64,000 nt of DNA from Arthrobacter sp. P2b (GTDB lineage Bacteria > Actinomycetota > Actinomycetes > Actinomycetales > Micrococcaceae), in the NCBI RefSeq assembly GCF_900168295.1, contig NZ_FVZL01000006.1, forward strand, positions 62,001 to 126,000, read 5' to 3'. Numbering within the stretch: position 1 is the stretch's first letter; each line of letters opens with the position of its first letter. A program made the translations under genes and the position numbers. Below the pieces are notes generated by a model that worked only from the letters and a program-made list of their open reading frames with translations, was not told the DNA's origin and searched no databases. Shown one piece after another: positions 17,341 to 25,428 of the stretch.

Positions 17341-18525
17341 CTAGTTGTTTGTGCAGCCCGGCAGGCCGGATGTGTCCTGGCCGGTGCCGGCACGTTCGAC
17401 GGCGGCCCTTGCCTCTGCCAGGTTCTCGACCCGTACCACCTGCAGGCCGTCGGGGATGTGCCCTGCCACCTGCTCGCAGTTGGCGGCGGGCGCCAGGAAC
17501 AGGGTGGCTCCCCCGGCGCGGGCAGCCTGCATCTTCTGCCCGATCCCGCCGATGGGCCCCACCGCCCCGTCCGGGGTAATGGTGCCGGTCCCTGCGATGT
17601 GCTTGCCGCCGGTCAGGTCGCCGGGGGTGACGGTGTCGATAATGCCGAGCGAGAACATCAGGCCGGCGGACGGACCGCCTACCTTCTCCAGGGAGATCTC
17701 CACGTCAAAGGGGAAAGTGAACAGATACTTGAGCATGACACCGAGGATGAACCGGCCTTGGCCATTGTCCTTCGGGGTGATGGTTTCGGTGACCGGCTGT
17801 CCTTCGCGCTCCAGGACGACGGTGGCGGGGGCGCCGTTGCCCGCGGCCAGTTCCTCCTGGATGACGGACAGCGCGGTGATGTCCTTGCCGTTGATGGATT
17901 TCAGGATGTCCCCGGGCTGGATCTTGCCCGCCGACGCCGATCCTTCGGAAAGGTCCGCTGCCTGAAGCTGCTGGCCGAAAGGGATGTCCAGCTCGTTGAG
18001 TGCCGAGGCCACGGCGTTCTCCTGCGAGGTGGTCATGGCCACGGCGCTTTGTTCCTCGGCTTCCTGCCGGGTGGTCCCCGTGGGATAGAGGAGCTCCACC
18101 GGGTGGACGGCCTTGGTCCGGCCCAGCCAGGCTGAAAAGGCACCAATAATGCTGACTGGCCCGTTGGGGCCGCCGGCGACGTACACGGTGGTCAGGTCGA
18201 GGTTCCCCGCAGCGGGGTACGATTCCCTGCCGGTGACTTTGATGACCGGGGTTCCCTGGCTTTGCCCCAGCGTGTTGTACGTGGGGCCGGGTGATTCCAC
18301 AACATACGGGACGGGAATCGTGGCGACGCCGATTCCAAGGCCCAGCGCGGCCATGCCTGCCAGCATCATGGTGGACACCCGCGGGTCCCGGGGCGGTGTG
18401 CCGGCCTCTTCAGGTGCGGTCCCGCCGTCGGCCGTTATGCCGGCGTCTTTTTCCCAGGAAAAGCCATCGTGGGGAAGCTCAGGGGCGTGGTCCTCGGAGG
18501 GGTAGCCGCCACGGGTTGTAGTCAC
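17341..18525 (-). CDS. Membrane PDZ-domain protease with Lon-type catalytic domain (YlbL-like)
   Basis: 394 residues from GTG 18525. A membrane span covers about 51-73, with an acidic cytoplasmic N-terminus before it. A PDZ domain covers about 190-250 (GKIQPGDILKSINGKDI). An S16 Lon-type domain covers about 265-375 with catalytic Ser286 in GGPSAGLMFSLG and Lys331 in GIGQKMQAA. Such proteins lack the Lon ATPase and are thought to cleave envelope proteins independently of ATP. There is no Shine-Dalgarno sequence; a TAGTGT box 7 bases before the GTG suggests a leaderless mRNA. The UPF0182 gene follows in the same direction after 145 bases. Confidence 0.88.
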   Translation of the reverse strand: MTTTRGGYPSEDHAPELPHDGFSWEKDAGITADGGTAPEEAGTPPRDPRVSTMMLAGMAALGLGIGVATIPVPYVVESPGPTYNTLGQSQGTPVIKVTGRESYPAAGNLDLTTVYVAGGPNGPVSIIGAFSAWLGRTKAVHPVELLYPTGTTRQEAEEQSAVAMTTSQENAVASALNELDIPFGQQLQAADLSEGSASAGKIQPGDILKSINGKDITALSVIQEELAAGNGAPATVVLEREGQPVTETITPKDNGQGRFILGVMLKYLFTFPFDVEISLEKVGGPSAGLMFSLGIIDTVTPGDLTGGKHIAGTGTITPDGAVGPIGGIGQKMQAARAGGATLFLAPAANCEQVAGHIPDGLQVVRVENLAEARAAVERAGTGQDTSGLPGCTNN

Positions 18526-18532
18526 CCCACCA

Positions 18533-18538
18533 ACACTA
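18533..18538 (-). promoter_or_regulatory. -10 box of the PDZ/Lon protease gene (leaderless)
   Basis: TAGTGT on the minus strand, 7 bases before the GTG at 18525. Confidence 0.45.
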
Positions 18539-18661
18539 CGCGGTGGCAGACAGGGACAGCTCTTTGCCTACAGCGAACGACAACGCAGTGCGGCAGACAG
18601 CCGACCATGGCCGGGGTACCGTGAAGGTTGATCAACAGTCACACCGACGATCGGCGGGATC

Positions 18662-20101
18662 ATGACCTCCAATCCACTTAATCCGTCCAACGGCGACGAT
18701 ACCCCCAAGGATCCGTTGACCGAGATGCTGCAGAACCTGATGGGCGGCAAGGGGATGGAAAATTTCGACCCCGCCGAACTCGCCAAGGCCGCCGGCCTGC
18801 CGAACGACCCCAACCTGCTGGCCCAGATGTTCTCCCAGGTGCAGGCCATGATGAGTGCCCCGTCCGAGGGGCCCGTCAACTGGACGCTGGCGCACGACAA
18901 TGCACGGCGCGTGGCAGCAAGCAGCTCGGACCCATCGGTAACCTCCCAGCAGTCGCGTGACGTGGACGAGGCCCTCCGCCTGGCGGAACTGTGGCTGGAC
19001 CCTGTCACTGACCTGCCGGCCACCGGCCTGATCGGCCGGGCCTGGTCCCGCGCGGAATGGGTCGAGGCCACCCTGGGCACCTGGAAGAGGCTGACGGAAC
19101 CCGTGGCCAACAGCATCGCCAACGCGCTTTCCTCCGCCATGACGGAGCAGATGCCCGAGGAAATGAAGTCCATGATGGGCGGCGCTTCCTCCATGCTCCA
19201 GAACATGGGCGGAGCCATCTTCGGCATGCAGCTGGGGCAGGCCATCGGCGCCCTCTCCGCCGACGTGGTCAGTTCCACGGATATCGGCGTGCCCCTTGCC
19301 GACCTTGAAATGGCGCTGCTGCCGGCGAACGTTGCCGCGTTCGGTGAGGGCCTGTCCCTGCCTGAAAACGACATCCGGCTCTTCCTCGCCGTTCGCGAAG
19401 CGGCCCATGCCCGCCTTTTCGTCCAGGTTCCCTGGCTGCGGGGGCATCTGCTCGGCGCTATCGAAGCCTATGCGCGCGGCATCCACATCGACACCTCGCG
19501 CATCGAGGAATTGGCCCGGGACCTCGACCCGAGCAACCCCGAAGGGATCCAGGAGGCCCTGTCCCAGGGCGTCTTTATGCCCCAGCGAACCCCTGCCCAG
19601 GAACAGGCCCTGGAGAAGCTGGAAACAGCACTCGCCCTTGTGGAGGGCTGGGTGGATGAACTCACGGCCGCAGCGACCGAAAAGATGCTGCCCTCCGCCG
19701 GCGCGCTGCGCGAAACCGTCCGGCGCCGCCGCGCCACGGGTGGCCCGGCCGAGCACGCCTTCGCTTCACTGGTGGGCCTGGAGCTGCGTCCCCGGCGGCT
19801 GCGTGACGCCGCCACACTGTGGGCCACCCTGAAGGAAGAGCGCGGCATCGAGGGCCGCGACGCCATCTGGCACCACCCGGACCTGCTGCCCACCGCGGAG
19901 GACCTGGACGATCCCAAGGGCTTCAGCGGGCGCCGCAAACTGGCCGAAGCCAGCGACAGCGAAGTGGATGATGCCCTGCAGAAACTGCTCAGCGGCGGTT
20001 TCGACGAGGCGCCGGGCACGGATGCCGGGAAAGACGCGGGGACGGACAAGGACGAAGATTCACAGGACGACGACGGCGGGGACAACCAGCCGAAGGGCTG
20101 A
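18662..20101 (+). CDS. DUF2342 family protein (putative zinc-dependent metalloprotease)
   Basis: 479 residues. The family, sometimes called coenzyme F420 biosynthesis-associated or zinc metalloprotease-like, is conserved across actinobacteria. Segments seen are MQLGQAIGALSADVVSSTDIG, then ALLPANVAAFGEGLSLPENDIRLFLAVREAAHARLF, where the usual HExxH position reads REAAHARLF, so a catalytic role is uncertain. The C-terminal third contains LRPRRLRDAATLWATLKEERGIEGRDAIWHHPDLLP, and a short acidic Asp/Gly tail ends the protein. The start ATG is about 45 bases after a TACCGT -10-like box. F420 genes are absent nearby. Confidence 0.82.
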   Translation: MTSNPLNPSNGDDTPKDPLTEMLQNLMGGKGMENFDPAELAKAAGLPNDPNLLAQMFSQVQAMMSAPSEGPVNWTLAHDNARRVAASSSDPSVTSQQSRDVDEALRLAELWLDPVTDLPATGLIGRAWSRAEWVEATLGTWKRLTEPVANSIANALSSAMTEQMPEEMKSMMGGASSMLQNMGGAIFGMQLGQAIGALSADVVSSTDIGVPLADLEMALLPANVAAFGEGLSLPENDIRLFLAVREAAHARLFVQVPWLRGHLLGAIEAYARGIHIDTSRIEELARDLDPSNPEGIQEALSQGVFMPQRTPAQEQALEKLETALALVEGWVDELTAAATEKMLPSAGALRETVRRRRATGGPAEHAFASLVGLELRPRRLRDAATLWATLKEERGIEGRDAIWHHPDLLPTAEDLDDPKGFSGRRKLAEASDSEVDDALQKLLSGGFDEAPGTDAGKDAGTDKDEDSQDDDGGDNQPKG

Positions 20102-20128
20102 GTCCTGCGGTGGCCGCCGGGGTGGGGC

Positions 20129-20779
20129 CTAGTCGGCGTCGTCCGGCCAGGGTTCCTGCTCCGGCACGCCGCCTCCCCCTCCGTTGTCTGTGAAGCCGCG
20201 TGCGGTGGCGAAGGAGACGCCTTCAAGAAACGCCTTGGCGCGCTGGGTCTCCGGGTAGGCCTCCAGCAGCTTCCAGAAAGCGGCGTTGTGTGCGGCCACC
20301 AGGAGGTGGGCGAGTTCGTGGAGCAGCACGTAGTCGATGACCCATTGCGGCATGGGGCGGAGCTTGTCCGAGAGGCGGATGGTCCCGTCCGCCGGGGTGG
20401 CTGATCCCCACCGCGAGTTTTGGTTGCTGACCCAGCGCACTGACGTGGGGACAGCCCGTCCGCCCAGGTAGTGCGCCGAGAGGTGCGCGGCGTGCGCCGC
20501 GAGGGCTGCGTCCGAGGCGGGCCGTTTCCTGCCTGATGCGGCGCGCCGCTCCCCCTGGCGCTGCAGCTTCGCCAGCATGCGGTGCACCCACTCGCTTTCC
20601 TGTGCAGCCGTGAAGCGGGCCGGGATGGCAACAACGGCGGTCCCGTTTTCCCAGAAGGCTGCCACGGTGCGCGTGCGGCGGGCGGAACGCCTGACCTCCA
20701 CGGGAGCACCGTCAGCCGTGGTGAGGCCGGCACCAGGGGCCCCGTCACGCCGGTTCCGCGGCCCTGGAGACCGGGTCAC
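20129..20779 (-). CDS. YgjP-like M48-type zinc metallopeptidase
   Basis: 216 residues from GTG 20779, which overlaps the uvrD2 stop in a GTGA junction, so translation is probably coupled. The zinc motif LHELAHLLVAAHNAAFW (HExxH) is at about residues 155-170. It is preceded by the family signature RWVSNQNSRWGSATPADGTIRLSDKLRPMP. This is the YgjP/DUF45 group of small cytoplasmic peptidase-like proteins; the substrate is unknown. The N-terminal 30 residues are basic and possibly disordered. Confidence 0.85.
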   Translation of the reverse strand: MTRSPGPRNRRDGAPGAGLTTADGAPVEVRRSARRTRTVAAFWENGTAVVAIPARFTAAQESEWVHRMLAKLQRQGERRAASGRKRPASDAALAAHAAHLSAHYLGGRAVPTSVRWVSNQNSRWGSATPADGTIRLSDKLRPMPQWVIDYVLLHELAHLLVAAHNAAFWKLLEAYPETQRAKAFLEGVSFATARGFTDNGGGGGVPEQEPWPDDAD

Positions 20780-22911
20780 AGGGAAGTGCTTTCCGTCAGG
20801 ACCCGAAGGACGTCTTCCCCGTACTTTTCCAGCTTGGAGGGGCCCACCCCGGCAAGTCCGGCGAGTTCTTCCAGGGACGCAGGCCGGGCCTCGGCGATGG
20901 CTGTGAGCGTTGCATCTGTGAAGACCACGAAAGCCGGGACCTCGGCGGACAGTGCCACTTCGCGGCGCCAGGTCCTTAGCGCGTCAAAGGTCTGTTCCTC
21001 GTATGTAGGCGGGCAGGCATTGCAGCGTCCCACCTTGCGTTCCGCCCCGGTTGCGAGCATGCTTCCGCAGACCCTGCACATGGCGGGGGCCGCTGCTTTC
21101 CGGCGGGGTGCCGCGCCTTTGCCGCGCGTGTGTGAGCTCACCACGGAATCCGGCCGCAGGCCGTCGAGGAACCGGGACGGCTTGCGGTTGGCGCGGCCGC
21201 CGGGCGTGCGGGCCGTGCTCCAGGACAGCGACAGGTGCTCGCGCGCCCGGGTGATCCCGACGTACAGGAGCCGGCGTTCCTCGTCGACGGACTCGGGCGA
21301 GTCGGCGAAGGAGATAGGCATCAGGCCTTCACTGAGCCCCACCAGGAAAACCGCATCCCATTCCAGGCCCTTGGCGGCGTGCAGGGATGCCAGCGTCACC
21401 CCCTGGACAGTGGGCGCATGCTGGGCCAATGAACGTTCCTGGAGTTCATTGACGAAATCCGCCAGTCCGAACTGTGCGCCCCGGACCTGGACGAGTTCAT
21501 CGGCAAGGGCCACGAGTGCCGCCAGGGATTCCCAGCGCTCACGCAGCGCCCCGCCGCTGTGGGGTGCGGAATCCGTGTAGCCGAGGGAGGAGACAATATC
21601 GCGGACAAGCTGGCCAAGGGGCTCCGGCGAATCGGTCTCCGTGACTGCCCTGGTGGCCGCCCTCAGCTGGAGGATGGCGTCCCGGACCTCTTTACGGGCG
21701 AAGAAGCGTTCCCCTCCGCGCAGCTGGTACCCGATCCCCGCTGCGGCGAGGGCCTGCTCGTAGGCTTCGGACTGGCCGTTGGTGCGGAACAGGATCGCCA
21801 CCTCGCTGGCAGGAGTGCCGGCGTCGAGAAGGACCTTGATCTTCTGCGCGACGGTAGCGGCCTCCGCTTCGTCATCGGAGCACTCCGTGAAATGGGGCGC
21901 CGGACCGGCAGGCCGCTGTGCCACGAGCTGCAGGGGCGTTGCCCAGGCGGCGTCGGCAGCCGGTCCGCCGCTCCGCCGCCCCGCCAGCAGATCGTTCGCC
22001 AGCTTCACCACCTGCGGTGTGGAGCGGTAGTCCCTGATCAGCTTGACCACGTTGGCCTGCGGGTAGCGGGCCTTGAAGTCGAGGAGATGCCGGGGCGACG
22101 CTCCGGTGAAGGAGTAGATGGTCTGGCTGGCGTCGCCCACGACGCACAGTTCGTCACGGCCGCCCAGCCACAGTTCCAGGAGCCGCTGCTGCAGCGGGGA
22201 CACGTCCTGGTACTCATCAACCACAAAGTGCCGGTACTGCTCGCGGACGGTGGCAGCCACCTTCTCATCCTCCTGGAGGATCCCGACGGTGATCAGCAGC
22301 ACGTCCTCGAAGTCGATGACGTTGCGGTCCGTCTTGACGTCCTCGTAGGCCTGGAACACCCGGGCCACCGCGGTGAGGTCGAAACCGCCCGGGGTTCCCC
22401 TTCCCTGCGCGTTTTCCAGGTAGTTGGCCGGGGTCAGCATGGAGACCTTGGCCCACTCGATTTCGGACGCGAGGTCCCGGATGGACGCCCGGTCCGTACT
22501 GAGCCGCAAGCGCCTGGCCGCCTCGGCGAGCATCTGCGCCTTGTGGTCCAAAAGGTTGGGCAATGTGCCGCCAACAGCCTGCGGCCAAAAGAACTGGAGC
22601 TGGCGGAGAGCGGCAGCGTGGAAGGTGCGGGCCTGGACGTTGCCGGCCCCGAGGTCCCGCAGCCGGCTCCGCATCTCGGCGGCGGCCCGCGCCGTAAACG
22701 TCACGGCCAGCAGCCGTTGCGGGGAGTAGACGCCGGAATGCACGCCGTAGGCGATGCGGTGGGTGATGGCGCGGGTCTTCCCCGTCCCGGCGCCGGCGAG
22801 AACGCACAGCGGGCCATTCAGGGTGCTGGCCACCTCGCGCTGTTCGGCGTCCAATCCGCCAAGGATGCGGTCCTCGAGCGAGGCTGCTCCGTCAATATGC
22901 TCTGTAGTCAC
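20776..22911 (-). CDS. uvrD2: ATP-dependent DNA helicase UvrD2
   Basis: 711 residues from GTG 22911. Superfamily 1A helicase motifs are all present: Walker A LAGAGTGKTRAITHRI near residue 38, TFTARAAAEMRSRL, DEYQDVSPLQQRLLEL, GDASQTIYSFTGA, and the late motifs VTLASLHAAKGLEWDAVFLVG and YVGITRAREHL. A Cys4 zinc module (CRVCG...CNACP) lies at about 615-640. An HRDC domain lies at about 645-705, the hallmark of mycobacterial-type UvrD2. The enzyme unwinds 3'-tailed DNA in repair. It follows nudC by 56 bases and is coupled to the YgjP-like gene downstream. Confidence 0.93.
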   Translation of the reverse strand: MTTEHIDGAASLEDRILGGLDAEQREVASTLNGPLCVLAGAGTGKTRAITHRIAYGVHSGVYSPQRLLAVTFTARAAAEMRSRLRDLGAGNVQARTFHAAALRQLQFFWPQAVGGTLPNLLDHKAQMLAEAARRLRLSTDRASIRDLASEIEWAKVSMLTPANYLENAQGRGTPGGFDLTAVARVFQAYEDVKTDRNVIDFEDVLLITVGILQEDEKVAATVREQYRHFVVDEYQDVSPLQQRLLELWLGGRDELCVVGDASQTIYSFTGASPRHLLDFKARYPQANVVKLIRDYRSTPQVVKLANDLLAGRRSGGPAADAAWATPLQLVAQRPAGPAPHFTECSDDEAEAATVAQKIKVLLDAGTPASEVAILFRTNGQSEAYEQALAAAGIGYQLRGGERFFARKEVRDAILQLRAATRAVTETDSPEPLGQLVRDIVSSLGYTDSAPHSGGALRERWESLAALVALADELVQVRGAQFGLADFVNELQERSLAQHAPTVQGVTLASLHAAKGLEWDAVFLVGLSEGLMPISFADSPESVDEERRLLYVGITRAREHLSLSWSTARTPGGRANRKPSRFLDGLRPDSVVSSHTRGKGAAPRRKAAAPAMCRVCGSMLATGAERKVGRCNACPPTYEEQTFDALRTWRREVALSAEVPAFVVFTDATLTAIAEARPASLEELAGLAGVGPSKLEKYGEDVLRVLTESTSL

Positions 22912-22967
22912 TTCTGCTGCTTTTGTGTCTCGACTACCGAATGCTTGGAGTCTGATGGATATGGGTG

Positions 22968-23990
22968 TCAGGCGGCGGGGCGGTCCTCGATCCGCCCGCC
23001 GAACCAGTGCTCAATGAGGGCCCGCGCGATGGAGAGCCTGCTGGAAATGGTGATCTCACCACTGAGCACGGCGTCCTGGAGTTCCTCCCGGCTGAACCAG
23101 CGCGCCCTGGTGACCTCCACGCCGTCGGGCGTTGCCTCGGCATCTTCGGTGACGGCGGTAAATCCAAGCATAAGGGAGGCGGGGAAGGGCCAGGACTGCG
23201 AACCGAGGTATTGGCAGGCAGTGACACGCACTCCCACTTCCTCAAGGACTTCCCTCACCACTGCCTGCTCCAGTGATTCTCCGGGCTCAACGAACCCCGC
23301 CAGGGTTGAGTAGTTTTTTGCGTCGGGAGCACCGCCGCCGCCCAGCAGCACCCGGCCATCCGGGCCCACCACGGTGACGATGATTGCGGGATCCGTGCGC
23401 GGATAATGTTCCGACGAATCCGCGGGGCACCGGCGTACCCAACCGCCCGCTTCAACCACCGTGGGCGTCCCGCAGCGCGGGCAGTGGGTGTGGCCGGCGT
23501 GCCAGTTGGTGATGGCGCTTGCCTCCACGAACAACGCAGTGTCCGTTGTGCTAAGGCCGGCCGCCACATCACGGAACCCGGCCCATGCCGCGTCGGCGGG
23601 GATGCCGGCGGTGCCCGGCTTAACAGCCTCCGGAAGGACAAACAGCAGCAGCTCGGTGCCGGCGGGAAGGTCCGCGCCCGGGAGGGCTGATCCCAGGTAG
23701 ACCACAAGCTCCGGAGTCACCGCCGCCGCTGACAGGCCCTCCAGCATCGCCTTGGCGCCGGCAGTGTAGAGGCCGTTGCCCTGCACCAGTCCCTGCCGGT
23801 CGGAAAGGACAATGGCCAGCGTTTCAGTCCGCGCCAGGAGCTCCTCCACCATGCCGGGCCTGGACCGCACGGCCGATCCCCGGTCCACCAGGGCCGGCGG
23901 GACGGGAAGCAGGGTGTCCCGGAGGTGGTTCGCCGGCAGCAGTGCCGGCACCCCCTGATGGACCGGTGTGGCAAACTCCGCATGGCTCAT
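22968..23990 (-). CDS. nudC: NAD(+) diphosphatase / RNA decapping Nudix enzyme NudC
   Basis: 340 residues from ATG 23990. The enzyme hydrolyses NADH/NAD+ and removes NAD caps from RNA. The zinc-ribbon shows Cys170, Cys173 and Cys188 (HCPRCG...RRCPADSSEHYPR); the usual fourth Cys position reads Asp, as often seen in actinobacterial members. The Nudix box is complete at 232-254 (GFVEPGESLEQAVVREVLEEVGV). The NudC-specific SQSWPFPASLMLGF follows. The start has no ribosome site; TACGGT 6 bases upstream suggests a leaderless mRNA. It heads a nudC-uvrD2-ygjP-like operon. Confidence 0.93.
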   Translation of the reverse strand: MSHAEFATPVHQGVPALLPANHLRDTLLPVPPALVDRGSAVRSRPGMVEELLARTETLAIVLSDRQGLVQGNGLYTAGAKAMLEGLSAAAVTPELVVYLGSALPGADLPAGTELLLFVLPEAVKPGTAGIPADAAWAGFRDVAAGLSTTDTALFVEASAITNWHAGHTHCPRCGTPTVVEAGGWVRRCPADSSEHYPRTDPAIIVTVVGPDGRVLLGGGGAPDAKNYSTLAGFVEPGESLEQAVVREVLEEVGVRVTACQYLGSQSWPFPASLMLGFTAVTEDAEATPDGVEVTRARWFSREELQDAVLSGEITISSRLSIARALIEHWFGGRIEDRPAA

Positions 23991-23996
23991 GAGTCC

Positions 23997-24002
23997 ACCG
24001 TA
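23997..24002 (-). promoter_or_regulatory. -10 box of nudC (leaderless)
   Basis: TACGGT on the minus strand, 6 bases before ATG 23990. It is divergent from the phosphotransferase -10 box at 24123, with 120 bases between them. Confidence 0.5.
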
Positions 24003-24122
24003 CTGACTGGGACCGACAATGCCCATTTCCGGGCGGGCCGCGGACCTCCTCCGGGGTACCCGGATTTGGATGTATCTGAAGACTCGCCGCCGTCAGACCG
24101 GTGTCTTGGACGGCGGGCAATC

Positions 24123-24128
24123 TACCGT
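24123..24128 (+). promoter_or_regulatory. -10 box of the phosphotransferase-like gene (leaderless)
   Basis: TACCGT followed by 6 bases and GTG 24135, with no Shine-Dalgarno sequence. Confidence 0.5.
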
Positions 24129-24134
24129 GGAACG

Positions 24135-25388
24135 GTGAGAAGAAAACCGATTGAACTGGCAGCCGTCGCAACCGCGGCAGTCCCCGGACTGACCCCAACG
24201 GCCGTTAGCTCTGCCCCGGATGATCCCGCGGACTTCGACTCAGCCCTGCTCCTGGATTCCGAGGGCAAGCGCTGGCGGGTTAGGTCGCCGCGGCATGCGG
24301 AGGCCAGTGCCAGGCTGGAAACCGAGTTCCTGGTGCTGCGGGCTTTCGCCCCCGGTATCCGTGCCGAACTTCCCTTCCTGATGCCCACGGTGGCCGGCAG
24401 CGTCCGGCTGGGAACCCTGAGCACGTTTGTCTACTCGCACCTTGCCGGCAGCACCCGCAGCGTTGAGGAACTCACCGCGGGCCCGGAGACCCTGGCCCGG
24501 GAAATCGGGGTGGCCCTGGCCGCTATCCATGACCTGCCCCGGGCTTTGGTCAGCAACGCCGACCTGCCCAGCTACACCCCCAACGAGTTCCGTCAGCGCC
24601 GGCTGAATGAACTGGACCAGGCAGCCACTACCGGGAAGATTCCGCCGGCCCTGCTGCTGCGCTGGGAACACGCCCTTGAGGACGTGTCCCTGTGGCGCTT
24701 CAATCCCTGTGTGGTCCACGGCGACCTGCACGAGGACAACCTTCTGGTGGAAGGCCAGCGCGTCACGGCCGTCACCGGGTGGACCGATCTTCGCATCGGT
24801 GACCCTGCGGACGACTTTGCCTGGCTGGTGGCGTCAAACGAGCAGGACTTCGTGGACGCGGTCCTGGCCGGCTACACAGCCAGCCGCCGGGACACTCCGG
24901 ACAACCATCTGCTGCGCAGGGCGGCACTTTCTGCGGAATTCGCCCTGGCCCAGTACCTGGTGAAGGGGATCGCCGCCGGAGATCCCGGCATGGTTGCCGA
25001 GGCTGAAAGCATGCTCGAAACCCTGGCCAGCGATATCGCAGAGCACGGCGGGCAGCCCATCAGCGTGGAGCCCCTGCCCTCCCCCGCGGTTGCCGCGGGG
25101 ACCGCAACGCCGCCGGCGGGATCCTCCGCAGTGGCTGGTTCCACCGAGGGCGCTTCCGGGGTCGGCCCGTCCGACGGCGGTCCCTTGGCCGGGGTGCCGG
25201 CCGTTACGGTTGTTCCCGTACCGGCCGAGCCCGCCGTTAAGGTCCTTCCCGTGCCGGTGCAGCCTGCCGTGCACGTAACCCCCATTCCGGTCGAGCCACA
25301 GCCCGGCGCAGGCAACGACGCCGATGCCAAGGGCTCGGACGACACCTCCACCGCCGCGATCTCCATCGTCAACGCCAAGCAGACCTAG
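24135..25388 (+). CDS. Aminoglycoside phosphotransferase-fold protein with Pro-rich tail
   Basis: 417 residues from GTG 24135; upstream in-frame sequence overlaps nudC control DNA and looks non-coding. Kinase-like features are the catalytic loop VVHGDLHEDNLLV (His195, Asp197) and the DLRIGDPADDFAWLV metal-binding segment (Asp218). This matches the APH / macrolide 2'-phosphotransferase superfamily. From about residue 315 the protein changes to a Pro/Ala/Gly-rich tail holding about four copies of a V-x-P-V/I-P-x-E/Q-P unit (near 360-395). A resistance role is not shown; in many actinobacteria this conserved locus member has an unknown substrate. It converges with adnB. Confidence 0.8.
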   Translation: MRRKPIELAAVATAAVPGLTPTAVSSAPDDPADFDSALLLDSEGKRWRVRSPRHAEASARLETEFLVLRAFAPGIRAELPFLMPTVAGSVRLGTLSTFVYSHLAGSTRSVEELTAGPETLAREIGVALAAIHDLPRALVSNADLPSYTPNEFRQRRLNELDQAATTGKIPPALLLRWEHALEDVSLWRFNPCVVHGDLHEDNLLVEGQRVTAVTGWTDLRIGDPADDFAWLVASNEQDFVDAVLAGYTASRRDTPDNHLLRRAALSAEFALAQYLVKGIAAGDPGMVAEAESMLETLASDIAEHGGQPISVEPLPSPAVAAGTATPPAGSSAVAGSTEGASGVGPSDGGPLAGVPAVTVVPVPAEPAVKVLPVPVQPAVHVTPIPVEPQPGAGNDADAKGSDDTSTAAISIVNAKQT

Positions 25389-25428
25389 CGGGACGCAGGC
25401 TTTTCGGCCCAAGCCTCCGGGCTGACCG

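Noticed and set aside
21559..23313. 584-residue plus-strand frame across uvrD2 and nudC
   Set aside because: It crosses two well-supported minus-strand genes and their junction; no recognisable domain.
24135..25388. Acquired antibiotic resistance kinase
   Set aside because: Composition matches the surroundings, no mobile element is near, and the position next to nudC/adnB looks ancestral. The fold alone does not show resistance.
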